Source of the DNA: Symbiodinium sp. CCMP2592
Lineage: Eukaryota; Sar; Dinophyceae; Suessiales; Symbiodiniaceae
Direction: 5' to 3'
Assembly (NCBI GenBank): GCA_905221615.1
Contig: CAJNDT010002857.1
Span: forward strand, 186,001-250,000
Length of the DNA: 64,000 nucleotides
A program made the position numbers and the translations under genes. Shown piece by piece: positions 17,818-30,886 of the stretch. The notes beneath the pieces were generated by a model. That model saw only the letters and a list, made by a program, of their open reading frames with translations. It did no database searches and was not told the origin of the DNA. Positions within the stretch are counted from its first letter, which is position 1, and every line of letters starts with the position of its first letter.

Positions 17818-18085
17818 TTCCGGAAGGTCTGTCTCGTCCAGCACTGTTCCCAGCTCGCGGGAACACCAGTTTGCGAAGGAGCCACCGAAACCGATGCCGA
17901 TGAGCAGGTCCTTGATGTGACTGTTTCCGATCGCGACCTTGCCACCTTGGGCCTCCTCATAAGCCCGAAACGCATGCGTGAGTCGCTCCAGCCAGGCTTC
18001 TCGATTCCCGACATAGTCCCGAATCAAGGGGGAATCCACATCTGCCAAGACCCCTTTCACAAGGAACTGGTAGTAGCTGTTGATA
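17818..18085 (-). CDS. Possible host exon
   Basis: On the minus strand about 85 codons read as a normal globular protein (SPLIRDYVGNREAWLERL, NSHIKDLLIGIGFGGSFANW) with G or C in most third positions, as in dinoflagellate genes. The frame passes into telomere-like words at the left (below 17818) and has AG dinucleotides suitable as acceptors at its right end (18085). The IGIGFGGS piece recalls the glycine loop of phosphoglucose isomerase, but the surroundings do not match well enough to name it. No partner exon is seen nearby. Confidence 0.4.
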
Positions 18086-18099
18086 CGTGCTGGGCTTAG

Positions 18100-18304
18100 G
18101 ATTCGAGCATGTTGTCATTGTTGTAAATACTTTTCGTATTGATGTTATTGTTGCCGTTCTTGTCCTCATTATTCGTACTACTCTTATCGCCATCATCGTG
18201 GTAATTACCCACTTGGTCTTGTTGTTGGCATGATTTTTTAGATCCTGCTCATCGTGTTCGTGAGACACTGAAGCTCGAAGCTACCCGAACATGCCGCAAG
18301 GTTT
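18100..18304. other. Degenerate GTT/ATC triplet tract
   Basis: 18120-18240 is T-rich with a three-base rhythm; the plus frame gives a hydrophobic stretch but no start or domain. Confidence 0.4.
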
Positions 18305-18418
18305 ACTAGGATGCCCAGTAGTACCCTTATTCTCTTCTTGTAGTCCTAGGTTCCTTATACAGTTACCCAATACCAACAAAGGAGCCCTTTTCATTCCTAG
18401 GTTACAAGGCATCCTAGT
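18305..18418. mobile_element. Fold-back element, family J, copy 1
   Basis: Arms CTAGGATGCC and GGCATCCTAG. A second copy at 21978-22090 lies in opposite internal orientation. Confidence 0.7.
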
Positions 18419-18545
18419 TTAGAGGTTAGGGTTTAGTTTGGAATTGGGAATTTTCGTGACGACGAGTAATCAGTAAACTCTTCAGCCTTTACCCGGCGAG
18501 CAAAACCACATCAAGCCCTCTGCAGTATTCAAACCCGACACTGCC

Positions 18546-18650
18546 CAGAGGCTCCATGTACCCTTATAGTAGATACCTAAGCCTTTAAAGGGGTCCCTAT
18601 ATAGGTACTTTAAGGCCTAAGTAAATACTATATTGGTACATGGAGCCTTA
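18546..18650. mobile_element. Fold-back element, family C, copy 1
   Basis: Arms AGAGGCTCCATGTACCC and TGGTACATGGAGCCTTA around TAGGTACTTTAAGGCC. Other copies: 29529-29600 (left arm shortened), 35238-35320, 41176-41366 (microsatellite centre). Confidence 0.7.
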
Positions 18651-18876
18651 TAGGGCTACATCCTACCGTAACTGGTATTGCACGCCGATCAGCAGGTACA
18701 CATGCAGTTATATCTTGCTGAACGAGGCGTTTCAACACTTCAGCTACTTTTCCTTAAAGCCCAAGACCCTCTAACCCCATAACTTACAACCATATAACCC
18801 GAAACCCGAACCTAAATACAGCCCTGGAAGCCCAGCAAGCTAGATCCGAGGCCCTAGACGTAAACCTCTATGCTGG

Positions 18877-18960
18877 GTTACCCATAGGCCCCAAAGAGGG
18901 TTTTTGGGGTATGGGGCCGTTACCCATAGGCCCCAAAGAGGGTTTTTGGGGTGTGGGGCC
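18877..18960. repeat. 42-bp direct tandem duplication
   Basis: Two nearly identical units (18877-18918, 18919-18960) beginning GTTACCCATAGGCCCCAAAG; related in sequence to family D arms. Confidence 0.85.
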
Positions 18961-19035
18961 TTCATGATTAGACTAGGTTTCCCTTTAAAGGGGTCTATAA
19001 CGGTTACTATAACGGATCTAAAGAACTCATGAATA

Positions 19036-19132
19036 CCCGTGGGCCCCACAGTAGTTCCTTTTTGGGATTACCTTATAGGATATAGGATTCTTAATATGAA
19101 CCCCAAAAAGGAACTACTTTAGGGCCTTAGGG
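19036..19132. mobile_element. Fold-back element, family D, copy 1
   Basis: Arms CCCGTGGGCCCC and GGGCCTTAGGG with GTAGTTCCTTTTTGGG mirrored inside, flanked by TA at 19034-19035 and 19133-19134. Confidence 0.8.
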
Positions 19133-19292
19133 TAAGCACTACACCACACCAGGCGCTTCGCATGAACTGCCACAAAATGCTGAGCGGAGCAACACGAAGC
19201 CCTTAAAATTAAAAGAAACGGGCCTACAATGCCGAAAACAACTGCTCGTTACGCCCTGCAGCAGGACGCCCTAAACCGTTAGCAGATGAATA

Positions 19293-19379
19293 GGCTCTCT
19301 AAATTAGGGTCCCTCTTTAAGAACCCAAGAGACTGCGACACCTTTATAAGAATGACCCGAAAAAAGGGGCCCTAATTTA
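19293..19379. mobile_element. Palindrome, family T
   Basis: Arms CTCTAAATTAGGG and CCCTAATTTAGAG; single copy in the window. Confidence 0.55.
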
Positions 19380-19939
19380 GAGAACTACCGACATGTCAAC
19401 GCTACAAGTGCTGACTATCCAACAGGCTCCATTTACCTAGTCGGTATATACATTGGCCCGAAAGTACTCATATAGGAACCCCTTCAAGGCATAAGTATAT
19501 ACCGTAGTTCGTTCAGGAAGCTGAGCCGCGAAGAGCTGAGACCAAGAAACCGCCGTGGAGACGCTCCTCAGCTTTAGGGCTTAGGGTTCGGCATATCTCT
19601 GTGTGACATATCCCGGTATATTCTAGTGAATTTCGTATATTGTAGTACGTATGCTACAGTATATGTTATAATAGTTTACAGTATGTTAGGGTTCATTTAA
19701 CGGATAGCAAAACACATTGCAGTACCTTGAGGTATGTTATGGTACATCGCAGTATACACCTGATACCAAAAACACCCGTTAGGTTTCGGGGGTTTGGGGG
19801 TATAGCTGCCTATGAGCGCCAAACCCTGGACCCCTTGTTGCGGGCTTCAAAATTCAGGGCCTTGAGGGAATTTAGGGCTTCGCAGCTGCAGGGCCTTGAG
19901 GTCGTACACGGCGGTTCGCATTGCCCGTCTTTTCGGGCA

Positions 19940-20036
19940 AGCTTTCTTTCTTTCTTTCTAAATAAATACATATATATATATATATACAAATGAATAAATA
20001 AATAAATAAATATAAATATATATATATATATATATA
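19940..20036. repeat. TTTC, TA and AAAT microsatellites
   Basis: TTTC run, two TA runs and an AAAT run in series. Confidence 0.9.
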
Positions 20037-22318
20037 ATGAGTTTTCATGTGTCTCATATTCACCAACCCCAGGCCCTAAGGCGTGGAGCTGGGTGCCGAG
20101 CTTAGACGCAGGTCGGAGGGTGCAATGTGACGACAGGGCTTAGCTAATAGTAGGGTTCCTCAAAAGGGAGCCATAGGGTTCCTTTAAAGGGATCTATAAG
20201 GGTTCCTTAAAAGGGATCCTTGGCGGACTTCTGAACCCCTCCTAAAAAGTTAAACTTTTAGCCTCCTTATTATAGTTCATATAGAAACCCCAAAAGTTAA
20301 AGTCTAAAGAGCCAACCAGAAGAACGCCAAGTAAGCATCATCTGCCTTCTGCCCGACACTGAATAGTAACAGCCATGATGCAATAGTAAATATGATTGTG
20401 GCTATTGATAGTAGGAAGAAGAATAAGAACAAGACTAATGATCATTATAGTACTATAGTAAGAGCAAGAATAACGAAACATAAACAATATATAGATAAGA
20501 ACAATTTTAAGAATAACAATCCAATACTTCTGAAATGTAGAATAAGACTAATGATACACACCAAGACAACATAACCATGGTAAGAACAATCATCGTCATC
20601 ATCATCGTCATCATTTCTTAAGAGTAGTTACATAGTTATAGCGAAACACTCCTACTAACACGGGTAATGTTAACACCTAGGTTGTCATGGGAGAGGCCCC
20701 CTTCAGGGATTTTAGAGTTTACTTGACGGTGATAGGTTTGGGGTTTAGGGTTTAGGGTTAGGGGTTTAGGGTTTAGGGCTGCTATCAGTGATTGTAGACT
20801 GTTAGGATTCAGGGCTTGGGATACACTCTAACAGAATCGAACGGTTTGGAAAGTTCGCAGCTAGAGAGATTGGCCGCTCCTCCACAGTGTCGGGATTCAG
20901 GTTCCGCGATCGTAGGTTGGGCCACGGTTTTAGGGTTTAGGGTTAGGGTTTAGGCTGGAGCTTAAGGATTGCAGATGGTTCTGCGCTCTTCCAAGAAATG
21001 ATAGTTTCTGGCTGCGGGTTTGTGCTGGTCCACAGCCAAGCTTCCTGTTTGGTGGTGCAGCTTGGGCTGCTGCAGCACAGCCACCCAGCCAGTCGTCCAC
21101 ACTGATCGCTGGAATCAGGAAGTCCAGTTCCCAAACCGAGCCGCGGCCCATGCTTGGATTCCTGGGTGTGGATTAGGGCTTAGGGTTTAGGGTGTTCAGC
21201 ACTTGACCCTAAACTCTATAACCCTAACCCTAAACCCTCTCAGGTCCAGGACTAGCGCTGGTGTTCTATGGTTTAGGGAACACATTTAGGGCTGTGGCGT
21301 CTTAGGGCATTTTTAGGATTTAACTTTGGGATGTTGTGACAAATATGGGGTTTAGGGTTGGGGTGTATTCTTAGGAAGTTGTGCGGTGTTTAAGGCTTAC
21401 TTGGAGGTTCATGGGTAGTCTTAGAAAGTGGGGCTGTAAGTCCCGTATTAGGTACCCTACTTTTGCAGCCACACATCACCACCCATGAACCATCAAGGAG
21501 GCATAGCAAGGGGCTTGTTATCCGAACCCGACATTGGTCTGAGAGGGCCTTGAGCTTCAGCTATTGCCCTTTATGTTCGGGTTCAGGGTGTTCAAACTTA
21601 AGGTTTAGGTGTTACAGGGTTTATTGTCAGAACTTACAAAGCTGAACTTCACAGGAGGGTTAAGGGTTCCTTAAGCCACTGGAGGATGTACAATCCTAGA
21701 ATCTTGTCCAGCTGTAGAAGCGCTCGCTGCGCCATCTGCAGAGATTTTCCAAGCCTCCCACGGCTCAGCTCCCAAATGCTGATCCCAGACCTGGCACAAA
21801 GGGATCATCATTCAGGTTCCAAACACAAGGCGTCTGGTTTGAAGGGCTCCGTTAAAAAAAAATAAACCCCCAAACCCTAAACTTAAACCTCCAAACCCAA
21901 AACCCCTTCAGCCCCAAAACTTTCATAAGGTACCGTCAACTGATGATTCTTATCAGAAGGTATCACTGATCACTAATCTAGGATGCCCAGTAACCTAGGA
22001 ATGAAAAGGGCTCCCTTTTTGGAATTGGGTAACTGTGTAAAGAACCTAGGCCTACAACAAGGGAATAAGGGTACTACTGGGCATTCTAGTAATGATGCTT
22101 TCTAAACTCTCCATCTGGGCTAAGGGTTTCCATTGATCAGGGCAACGAGGCCTCCGGGTGGAGGTCTACCCTAAAGTAGCCAGTTAAGAGCTCTTCGGCA
22201 ACATAAGGTTTATACGGTTTACAGGGTGTATGGGGTTTAGGGCCCGTTAAGAGCTCTTCTGCAACATAAGGTTTACAGGGCTTACAGGGTCTATGGGGGT
22301 TTAGGGCTTGAGGCTATA
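20037..22318. other. No gene recognised; telomere-like words and A-rich triplet tract
   Basis: 20380-20640 is A-rich with AAY rhythm and many stops. TTTAGGG words at 20735-20780, 20930-20955, 21175-21195. The family J copy at 21978-22090 is included. 22183-22311 holds two 63-bp tandem units beginning GTTAAGAGCTCTTC. Confidence 0.5.
21978..22090. mobile_element. Fold-back element, family J, copy 2
   Basis: Arms CTAGGATGCCCAGTA and TACTGGGCATTCTAG, inner part inverted relative to copy 1. Confidence 0.7.
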
Positions 22319-22421
22319 TGGGTAGTTGTCAAAATTAGGGTAGCTTTTTGGGTACCTTAAATATTAGGTGCCGTATTGTATTGAGGACCCCAAAAGGGAC
22401 CATAATTTTTGCAACCGCCCA
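22319..22421. mobile_element. Fold-back element, family G, copy 1
   Basis: Arms TGGGTAGTTGTCAAAATT and AATTTTTGCAACCGCCCA, flanked by TA on both sides. Confidence 0.8.
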
Positions 22422-22536
22422 TATGTAGGGGCTTAGGGGAAAGGCACCGAACCTCCAGGCCCCATAGGCGGCTTTGGCCAAGGGCCGCAGGAGGTGGCAA
22501 AGGCAAGAGCGTACCGAGGCGTTGTCTGTTTGGCCT

Positions 22537-22663
22537 CCTTGGAGGATCATGGGACTTAGTTAGTAAGGTTATAAGTACCCTACGTGCCGATATAAGTAGT
22601 TATAATTACAATTACCTTGATTCTAACCCTATAGTTATATACTAAGTCCCATGATCCTCAAGT
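22537..22663. mobile_element. Fold-back element, family A, copy 2
   Basis: CTTGGAGGATCATGGGACTT arm and mirrored right arm ending ATGATCCTCAAG; TA flanks not kept here. Confidence 0.75.
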
Positions 22664-25600
22664 CTGAGGGGTCTGGGATCTGGCACTGGAGGATGCCCAG
22701 GGGCTTGTAACGACTGCATGGAGTTCACGTTTTTGTTGGGTGAGCCTTTTAGGGTGTGAGCTTCGGGGTGCAGGATATGTCGGATTACACTCGCCAGCAA
22801 GTGGGAGTTATGCTCTCAAAGCACAGTTCCGTGGCTTCTCCTTATGATTCCTTGAAAAGGTTTACGGGTTTGCCGCAGGTAGGGTTCGAGGTCCATCTTT
22901 CCTGCACCTAAACCCTGAACTCAGAACCCCAAAGCGCGCAACCCTGAAACTGAGTTTTATTAGTGAGTTAGGGTCCGGGGTTGAGGCGTTTAGGCTTATA
23001 AGCTTATAGGATCAAATTACACCTGTCGTGCTGCTGCCATACGTGAATAGCCCCGGAAAAAAGCCAGTGCAATCTGATGCACTGCAGCTACTTAGGACTT
23101 CATAGAAATTGTCTTAGTATTACGTGTTTGGGATTCGATTAGGTGTCCCCAGAGTAAGGACCTCACACGAGCCATTGATGATATGTTATTTTAGAGCGCA
23201 AACCCCACCCTAAATCTTAAACCCTTCAATGCCAAGACCCTAATCCCTGAACCCGAAGCCCTAAAACGTTCTTCCCGAAAACTGACCCTGAAACGTACAC
23301 CTGGCACACTTAAGCGCCGTCAGCCTAAGTATTTGCTCGCCCGTCCTCGGCAACTGCCGGCACGCTGCGCTAGTCTGGTCGCCATTCGCACCAGGACCGC
23401 CTTGGATCCGACCAGGGCAGACTTCGTGGATGTATCCTGCAGGGCTTCGGATGCTGCAAGTGGTTTGGTTTAGGGGTTTAGAGTTTTTTAGGGTTTAGGG
23501 GCCAGGGTCTAGGGGTTTAGGGTTTACATGAGGAATTTCTGAGTTTTCACTGTGGCTTCTTCAAAGGCTCTTAAGAGGCTTGATGAAGCCTTAAGGCTCT
23601 TCTACGGGAAGTTTGGCCTTGCTGGAAGGTTCTCTTAAGGCTTACACGGCTTCTCTGACAGCTCTGCCATACGGATACCTCTGGGGTTTTGGGTTTAGGG
23701 GTTGTGGGATTTAATGCTTATGCAGGCTTAATTTGTGAGGGTTGGTCAAGGGTTTATAAGGGACGAGGAGCTTCAACCAGTTCAACCCAAACGCATACCC
23801 TACGACCCAATCATGTGTGATTACTCAGACCCTACACTGGAGTACTGGGTTACCGTAGTTCTTGTTATAGGATCGAAACCATAAACGTTATCCAGCAGAA
23901 AGTAGTACCGTCGAGGGTTTAGGGCTTCGAGTGCGTGCTTGTCCGCGTGCGCGCGACGACTTCCCGCGTATCATTCATTCTGTCTACCTGCCAACGTGGC
24001 CGATGGTCGTGTGTGTCTGCTTGTCCATTGATGTATCCATGTACATCCCTCTGATTTGTGCATGCGCATCTGTGCAGTGCTAGGAAAACACGACCAAGCC
24101 CTACAACCCAAACTCTAAAATCAATAAAGAAACTAGCTAGAGAGAGCAACTCGCCCCTGACATCCTACACACTTCTGAGCCCTAAACCCCCTACATCTTA
24201 CATCCAGAAAGAGCAACCCCTAAACCCCAAACTCCAGAACCCTAAACCCTAACCCAAGAACCATAAACTCTGAACACTCCTAAACCCTAAAGTGCTCCGG
24301 CCTCAAAGTGCAGCCGCATCAGGAGTGGCAGCAGTGGCCAGCCAGACAGCAAAAGTTGCACCAAGAACAAGACTAGAGGTCTTCCAACTTGGAGCACATA
24401 CCTTAGAGCTTTTTGGCTTCTAGGGTTTTGGATTTCTGGGTTTAGAGTTTTTAGGGTTTTTTGGTTTAGGGATTCGGTGTTTAGGGTTGAGAGGTTCGGG
24501 TTTAGCTGAACGTTACGGACTAAGACATGGGTTTAGAGTTTCGAGGTTACGAGTTCCAACTTGGAGCACATATCTGGGTGTGGGGTTTAGAGTTTAGGGT
24601 ATAAGGATCCCCAGTATAGGTACCTGGGGGCCTTCCCGGCCGGCCTTTAGAATAGGGCCGGTGTCAGGACCGGGCTTTGAGCGGTTTTGGGTTCAGGGTT
24701 CACGGTTTGCCGTTTCAGATTGCGGCTTCCAGCGCTCAACAGACTTTAAACTCACCCCCTTGAATCTGTATACGGCAGTTGATAACAAAACAAGCCGCGA
24801 CGCGCCACCCGGCCCTAAACCCTGAACTCTCAAATGTGATCCGGGACGCTTCTTCGCAGTGCTGTAAAGCTGGCGTTGAAACTGCCAGCTCTGTTCAGCT
24901 CGGCCTCGCCGGAATACACCGTATGAAAATCAAACTGAGTAAATAACGGTCTGATCAATGGAGAACCGAGTTGTGGCATAAATTGTACTATGGTGTATAA
25001 ACTATAAACAGGAAGCCTTTGGAATAATGTTGGCAATTATTGAGGCTTCTGTATTAACCTAGAAGGGTCCCAGGGAAACAATCGATAGGGTTCTGTGTGG
25101 TGGAGAACACCTGAAAGTATAATTAACACCCCCTGGATCAAACCGGGGCGGACCGGGTGGAGCTATGAAGGGTATCGGCGATCCCTTCGCAACACCCAGC
25201 CTGCCCGGTCCACACCAGCCCCTTTGAGTGCTGATCACTGGCGGCTCTGCGGACATCGGTCAGTTGAGGTTGAGGGTTTTAGGTTTAGGGTTAGGGTACC
25301 TGTCACCGTTTTGAAAGACGTTGCAACCTCTCCTTGACGGGTTCAGACCAGCAGCGCGATCCACTCCACCTCCAAATTTTCGCTGACGGTTACCACACCC
25401 TGAGCTGCAGTAGAATGCACGAAACATCGATCCGATTCCCTAAACCTGCAACCCTAAACCACCTTACACCATCAACCTTAAACCCCAAACCACCCTAAAC
25501 CCTCCACCCTAAACCCCAAAACACCCTGAACCCCTAAACCCTCAGCCCTAAATCCCAAACCACCCTAGATACTGGACCCCACACCCCAAACCCACCCTGA

Positions 25601-26299
25601 ATCCCAAACCCTCAGCCCTAAACCCAAACCCCAAACCACCCTAAATCCTGGACCCCAAACCTCAACCCCCAACAGCCTTCAATGGAGAACCCTCAACCCC
25701 GGGACGCCAAACCCCAAGAGCCTTCAATGGAGAGGCGACCAGTGCCAGCTGCGATTGCAGCGACAACTGAGGAGACTCGGCCCGCCAAGCAGCCCTGGTC
25801 TAGATGTGTAGCGTTTAGGGTTTAGGGGTTTAGGGCTTCTGGGGATCATTGAGTAAAGGTCTGGCTTTATGTTTATAAGGTTTAGGGTTTAGGGCTTGGG
25901 GGTTTAGGGTGTCAGGGGCCCTTACCTGTTGGCTCATACCCTACCCCTTTTGTAGGGTATCTGCTTTTCTATACAACACATTCTAAACATGAAACTAGGT
26001 AACCCAAAACAGTGGTAGGGGCCTCTAGGCAAGGTTAAAAGGTTTAGGGCTTGGGGGTTTAGGGGTTCAGGGTTTCTGGAGGTAACTAACTAAATGGAAT
26101 TCCCCTTAAGGGAACACGGTTTAGGGTTTAGGGATGTTTGGGGCTTTGGGCTTTTGGCTTAGGGCTTTAGGGTTCCGTTTATAGTGGGGTTCTTTAGAGT
26201 TCTTGAGCGTTTAAAGTTTAGCATTCAGGGATTAGTTGGGGCTCAGGGTTCACGAGTTTAGGGTTTAGGGTTCAGGGCTGGTGAGTTTAAGGAAGTTTA
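22664..26299. other. Long gene-free stretch of telomere-like words
   Basis: Both orientations occur; CCCTAAA-type words dominate 24110-24300 and 25430-25700, TTTAGGG-type 23460-23530 and 25810-26280. 23540-23640 has repeated AAGGCTCTTAAG-like words. Short open frames here translate the repeats and are not genes. Confidence 0.55.
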
Positions 26300-26390
26300 C
26301 CCATGGGCCCCAAAGTAGTTCCTTTTTGGGATTACCTTATAGGATTCTTCATATGAGCCCCCAAAAGGGAACTACTTTGGGGCCTTAGGG
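26300..26390. mobile_element. Fold-back element, family D, copy 2
   Basis: CCCATGGGCCCCAAAGTAG and mirrored CTACTTTGGGGCCTTAGGG, flanked by TA at 26298-26299 and 26391-26392. Confidence 0.85.
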
Positions 26391-29288
26391 TAGTATAAGG
26401 GGACTTCGGCGGTCTTGCAGCTATGGGCATGTAACGGGTGTTGCTCGGGGCGTAGTCTTTCATCGGGTTGGGCTTACCCTAGGCATCGAAGGACTCGTAT
26501 TATTGAGGGCTTTTGAGCCCAAAGACCATACTATACAAGGCTTTTGGGCTATTTTGATGCCCAGGGTTTAAGGTAGCAAATATGTAACTTATGCGGCTTT
26601 GGGTTGGGGGTCTTGACTGTCGGGGTTTAGAGAGTTTAGACTTCAGCGCACCAATTTAAGGCTGCCATGACATGTTTGAGTACTCTAAGGGCTTGGGGGT
26701 GCTGATTTCGGGCTCATACCACCCGGCACGATCCTAAGGCGAATGTTTAAGGGTTTAGGAGTTAGGGGATTCGGGATTTAGGTGTTTAGGGCTGAGGCAT
26801 TCGGATTGGAAGTGCTTAAGTATTTCATGATAACGTTTGCCTGCCAATCAAGCGCTACGCCCTAGACCCCGAACTGTACACCCTAGATCCAAACCTGAAA
26901 CTCTAATCCTAAAAAGCACGTAGATTTTCGATTCACCAACCCAACTTGTCAGGGCAACCATACCAACATATCCAGCATAGGTCTTAAACGATTGAACAGG
27001 AGTTGGGGTTGAAATACCATATTCATACAACAAGGCTGGATGAATATCCGTAAGGATTAATGGTACTAACTACTGAAACCCCTGTTTTGGCCTGCAGGAA
27101 GATCAACTTGACTACACATTGGGACGGACTACTCGTCCTTGTGTGAAACCTCTTCGGGCCGCTCAGCTAAACCCTAAACCCGGAACCCCTAAAACACCTA
27201 AATCCTGAACCCGGAACCCTAAACCCCGAAAACCCCAAACTTTGGCCCCAAAATCCCGAACCCTAAAAGCCCTATAAACCCGTCAACTGGACTATTACTC
27301 AAGGGTATCCTTCAAGGAACCCTTAGGTGAGAGAAATACTCTTAAAAGGCACCCAAAGGTCTGCATCAAGCTTTTGGACTTCCCTCCCCTTAACTAAGCC
27401 CTCTGCCCTGAACCCCTTTACCATAACCCCTTGGGTCTTGGGGGTTTAGGGCTCCTCCTCTTTGCTCTCGGTGGGCGCTGCCGTCCTCGCTTGCTTAGTA
27501 GCAACGTGCTGGGGGTGGTGACTTTGGTTTTACGGTTTGGGGTTTCGCGGGTTTGGGCCTATAGGTTGGGGGTTCAGGGGCGAGGGTAACGACCCAACCT
27601 TCTGGTGCACTGACCCACACTCAGCACCACATAATCAAAACGGCATCGCAGCCACAAAACAGGACCACCACGAACATCACAGCACATCATCAGCTGGAGC
27701 ACAGATAGCCACCACGACCGTCATCATTTTCATCTTCAGCTTCCCCCAAATGACACCGAGCAGGAAACACTCTAGACTAGGGTTTGCTGGGATCCGTATT
27801 CCCGGAGCAAACGCTGTTTGCCAAAAATACGAGTACGTATATCTGAGAGTCCGATTGCTCCTTTACAGCCCTCCTGAATCCAACCCAGACAGTGAAAGAC
27901 CATGCCAGAAGCTTAGGACCAGAAGGTCATGACTGCCGTCACATGCGAATGGGTCTGTCCCCAAGGATCCAAGGGACCCAATAATTAGGTCCTTAGGTTT
28001 CGGATAGAGAGTTATGTAGGGTACCATTTGGGAGAGTATATGATTGTTAGGTACTCGGACCCTTGGGGTAGTGCTTGGGGAAACACAGTTCGCAACTAGC
28101 TGCCATCTGTGCTGCTCCAGCATTTACTCCACGGTACCACTCACGACGAGCACTGCGCCGAGGAAGACCACGACGACCAGGGCAACAGTGACAAGGATAA
28201 GGCGTGTCGGGTGCGCCAATCAATCAACACGCTCTTTAGTTGTATTGCAAGAACCCCATAGTGTTACTGTCTGGGGTAAACGGAAGCCTCCTTGTGAGAG
28301 AAAACCCCTCACAAATCTGAAGTCTGTTTAGATCCTAAGCCGTTCTTAGACCCTAAACTCCTGAACTCTGAATTGATATGCTAAATCCTACAGTCCTAAA
28401 CCCTGAACCGAAACTCTCTGCACATTAACGCTGCAGGTTCCTGGCTCGCGTGCCCCTCGGCGCGGGCGCAGGGCAAAGCGCCGGGGCACCCAGGGCGGAG
28501 CAAAGGCGCTGAGCGACCTACTGGTTTAGGTTTCGCAATGGTGTTTCCGGGCCATTCAGGGTGTAGGGATTGGGGCCAGAGGGTTCGGGGATTAGGGTTT
28601 CGGATTTGGGGTAGGGTTCAAGTAGCAGCGTATTAGTAGTTGGAGATTACAGGCTTTAAGGACGCGGGTGTCCCGGGACCATTCAAGGAAGGGGGCGTCT
28701 TATGCTATCCGATAATGGAAGCATCTTGGGTGGCGATGCCGGCCGTGGCAGCTCGCATGGGGGCCTTAGCAACAAAAAAATATTTGAGGTACACTACACG
28801 ACTCTCAAAAGAAGCTTCCACATAGCAACCTTACGACCCCAAACCCTCAAAGACTGAACCTCAAAATCCTGAAACCTTTACACCGCATACCCTGGACATA
28901 GAGCCTGAGGTCTTGTAGCGTCATGGGCGGTACACTGCCCCGCAAGGTTTCGCCCTATAAACCCCGAGGGTTCAGGGCCGATTTGCTCACCTCGCGCTCT
29001 TCACGGCCGGTGAGCCCTGAGGCAAAACTTTCCGCGCTGCACTGCAACCTCGTCCACTTTACGGTATGGGATAGTTTACATAGGGGCTTACCGCTTTAGG
29101 ATTGAGGGCTCAGGGGTTATTGTAAAGGTGCAGAGGACTTTCTCTCGCATGACCGGCCGCTTTTGAGGTTGAGGGTATAAGGGTTTAGTGGTTTAAGGGT
29201 TTAGCATTTACGTGTGTAAGGCTTTGACAAGGCTTTAGTTCAGGGTTCGAGGTTCAAGGTTTAAGGGTTTGGAGTCTAAATCTCTTGA
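26391..29288. other. Telomere-like DNA with weak islands
   Basis: 27590-27930 and 28085-28330 lack telomere words and hold unconvincing open frames; 27959-28068 is a diverged fold-back element (family O). No gene can be supported. Confidence 0.45.
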
Positions 29289-29379
29289 CCACTATGGGCT
29301 ATTAGACCCTAAAGATCCCTATTAGGACCCTAATAAGGGTAGATTAAGGTACCCTTAAGGTCTACTAGCCCATAGTGGG
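29289..29379. mobile_element. Palindrome, family M
   Basis: Arms CCACTATGGGCTATTAGACC and GGTCTACTAGCCCATAGTGG. Confidence 0.65.
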
Positions 29380-29454
29380 AGCTCGACTGAGAGTCGGTTT
29401 CAGGGGCTCAGAAATCGAGGGTTCGGGCGCATCAAGGCTTGGGGCTTCTAGGTT

Positions 29455-29525
29455 GGTTTAGGGTTTAGGGTTTAGGGTTTAGGGTTTAGGGTTTTAGGGT
29501 TTAGGGTTTAGGGTTTAGGGTTTAG
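29455..29525 (+). repeat. Telomere-type array, about ten TTTAGGG units
   Basis: The longest near-perfect TTTAGGG run in the window; a one-base slip occurs in the middle. It directly abuts a shortened family C element. Confidence 0.9.
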
Positions 29526-29528
29526 CCA

Positions 29529-29600
29529 AAGGCTCCAAAGGGGTCCCTATATAGGTACTTTAAGGCCTAAGTATATGCTATATGGGCACATGGAGCCTTA
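29529..29600. mobile_element. Fold-back element, family C, truncated copy 2
   Basis: Right arm and centre kept (TAGGTACTTTAAGGCCTAAG, CACATGGAGCCTTA); left arm reduced to AAGGCTCC. Confidence 0.6.
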
Positions 29601-30129
29601 GAGTATGGCTTTAGGACAAGCAAATGGGGCGAAGACCGTAGTAAACGAGTTAACGAGTTTTTAAGGTTGGGTGTGGGCGGAGTCTACTGTAAAGTCTAAA
29701 GCTCTTGGGGGCATCGGGCTTAGGACAGTTTAGGACGCTGGAGTTCCGGGGGCTTCAGTTTGAAGCAGGCTTTGCTGCTTGGGGTTTCGAGCGTAAGCCT
29801 GAAATTTGGGGATCTTCTTTTGAGGGTTTACGGGTTTGAAGGCAAAAGGCTCCTGAAAGTTTTCCTTTAAGGTGTCTACAACGGTTCCGCAAAGGATTCA
29901 AGCATAAGATCTGAACTTGGCAGCTTTGTTTCTGTTGCAACTGCATGACAGGAGGCTCTAACTCTGCTGGTCCAGTCTAGACACAGTGGGGCACGCACAC
30001 GCCGCATGTCTCCAACAACACTTCCAGAACAGGTTGAAACAACCAAATGTATCTAGTTCCTTCCGTCTTCGATGTGAAGCTTTTCATGCTCGGATGTAGA
30101 ATAACGTCTAAGATGCCAGATCAACCAAG

Positions 30130-30183
30130 GACATGTTACATGTAGTTGTCACCCGAGACATGTTACATGTAGTTGTCACCCGA
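30130..30183. repeat. 27-bp exact tandem duplication
   Basis: GACATGTTACATGTAGTTGT + CACCCGA, twice without change. Confidence 0.9.
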
Positions 30184-30886
30184 GAACCGTGCTGCAACGT
30201 CCGTACAACGAAAACGGCTTCACGACGGGGTGGAATGTATTTCGCTCACCGCCGTGGCTACCGCGAGGTGCTTTGATAGCACCGAAAGTCGTCATGGCGG
30301 GTTTCTTCCTGGTCATTCCTGCCAAGTCCCCAACCCCTGTGCTCCTAGAATCCTGAACCGCTCAGGGAAGAAGACTGCTCCATTGCCAGAAAGGAGGATC
30401 GTGCGGTAAGTTTGCCAGAAGAACCCGGTACCTTGGTGATATCCATGCCCTTTTGTCCATTTGGGGGCCCTCACTGTTGCTGTTCTGTCGCCCAGGCGGG
30501 CGTCTGGGTGATGTTGCATGTCATTAAATCCCAACCCCAGCGCGAAACTCCTAAATCCCTGATGTAGACAGGTGGTCGATAGCCCCCCTACCGTAAAAGG
30601 CACGATAGTAACATAGTAAGGCCCTTTGAAAAGTAGGGGGTACTGAATCAGTGGTCTACATTACCAGAAATGGTTCCCCGCACATAGCCTACAAATAACC
30701 TTTATTAAACCCTTCTATACAACCCCTAAGCCCTCCAACCTTAAACCCCAAAATCGGCCTCAAACCCCATACCCTACGATATCAACCCCCAAAGAAGGCA
30801 ATGGACTGAGCCTGATACTGGGCCTGGCACAGAGGTCTCACGGTTTCGGGTTTAGGGTTTTGCATTGGTGTGGCTTAGGACTCTAA

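Noticed and set aside
17818-18085. Naming the exon island as phosphoglucose isomerase
   Set aside because: Only the IGIGFGGS stretch resembles that enzyme; the residues around it do not, and no other part of the enzyme is seen.
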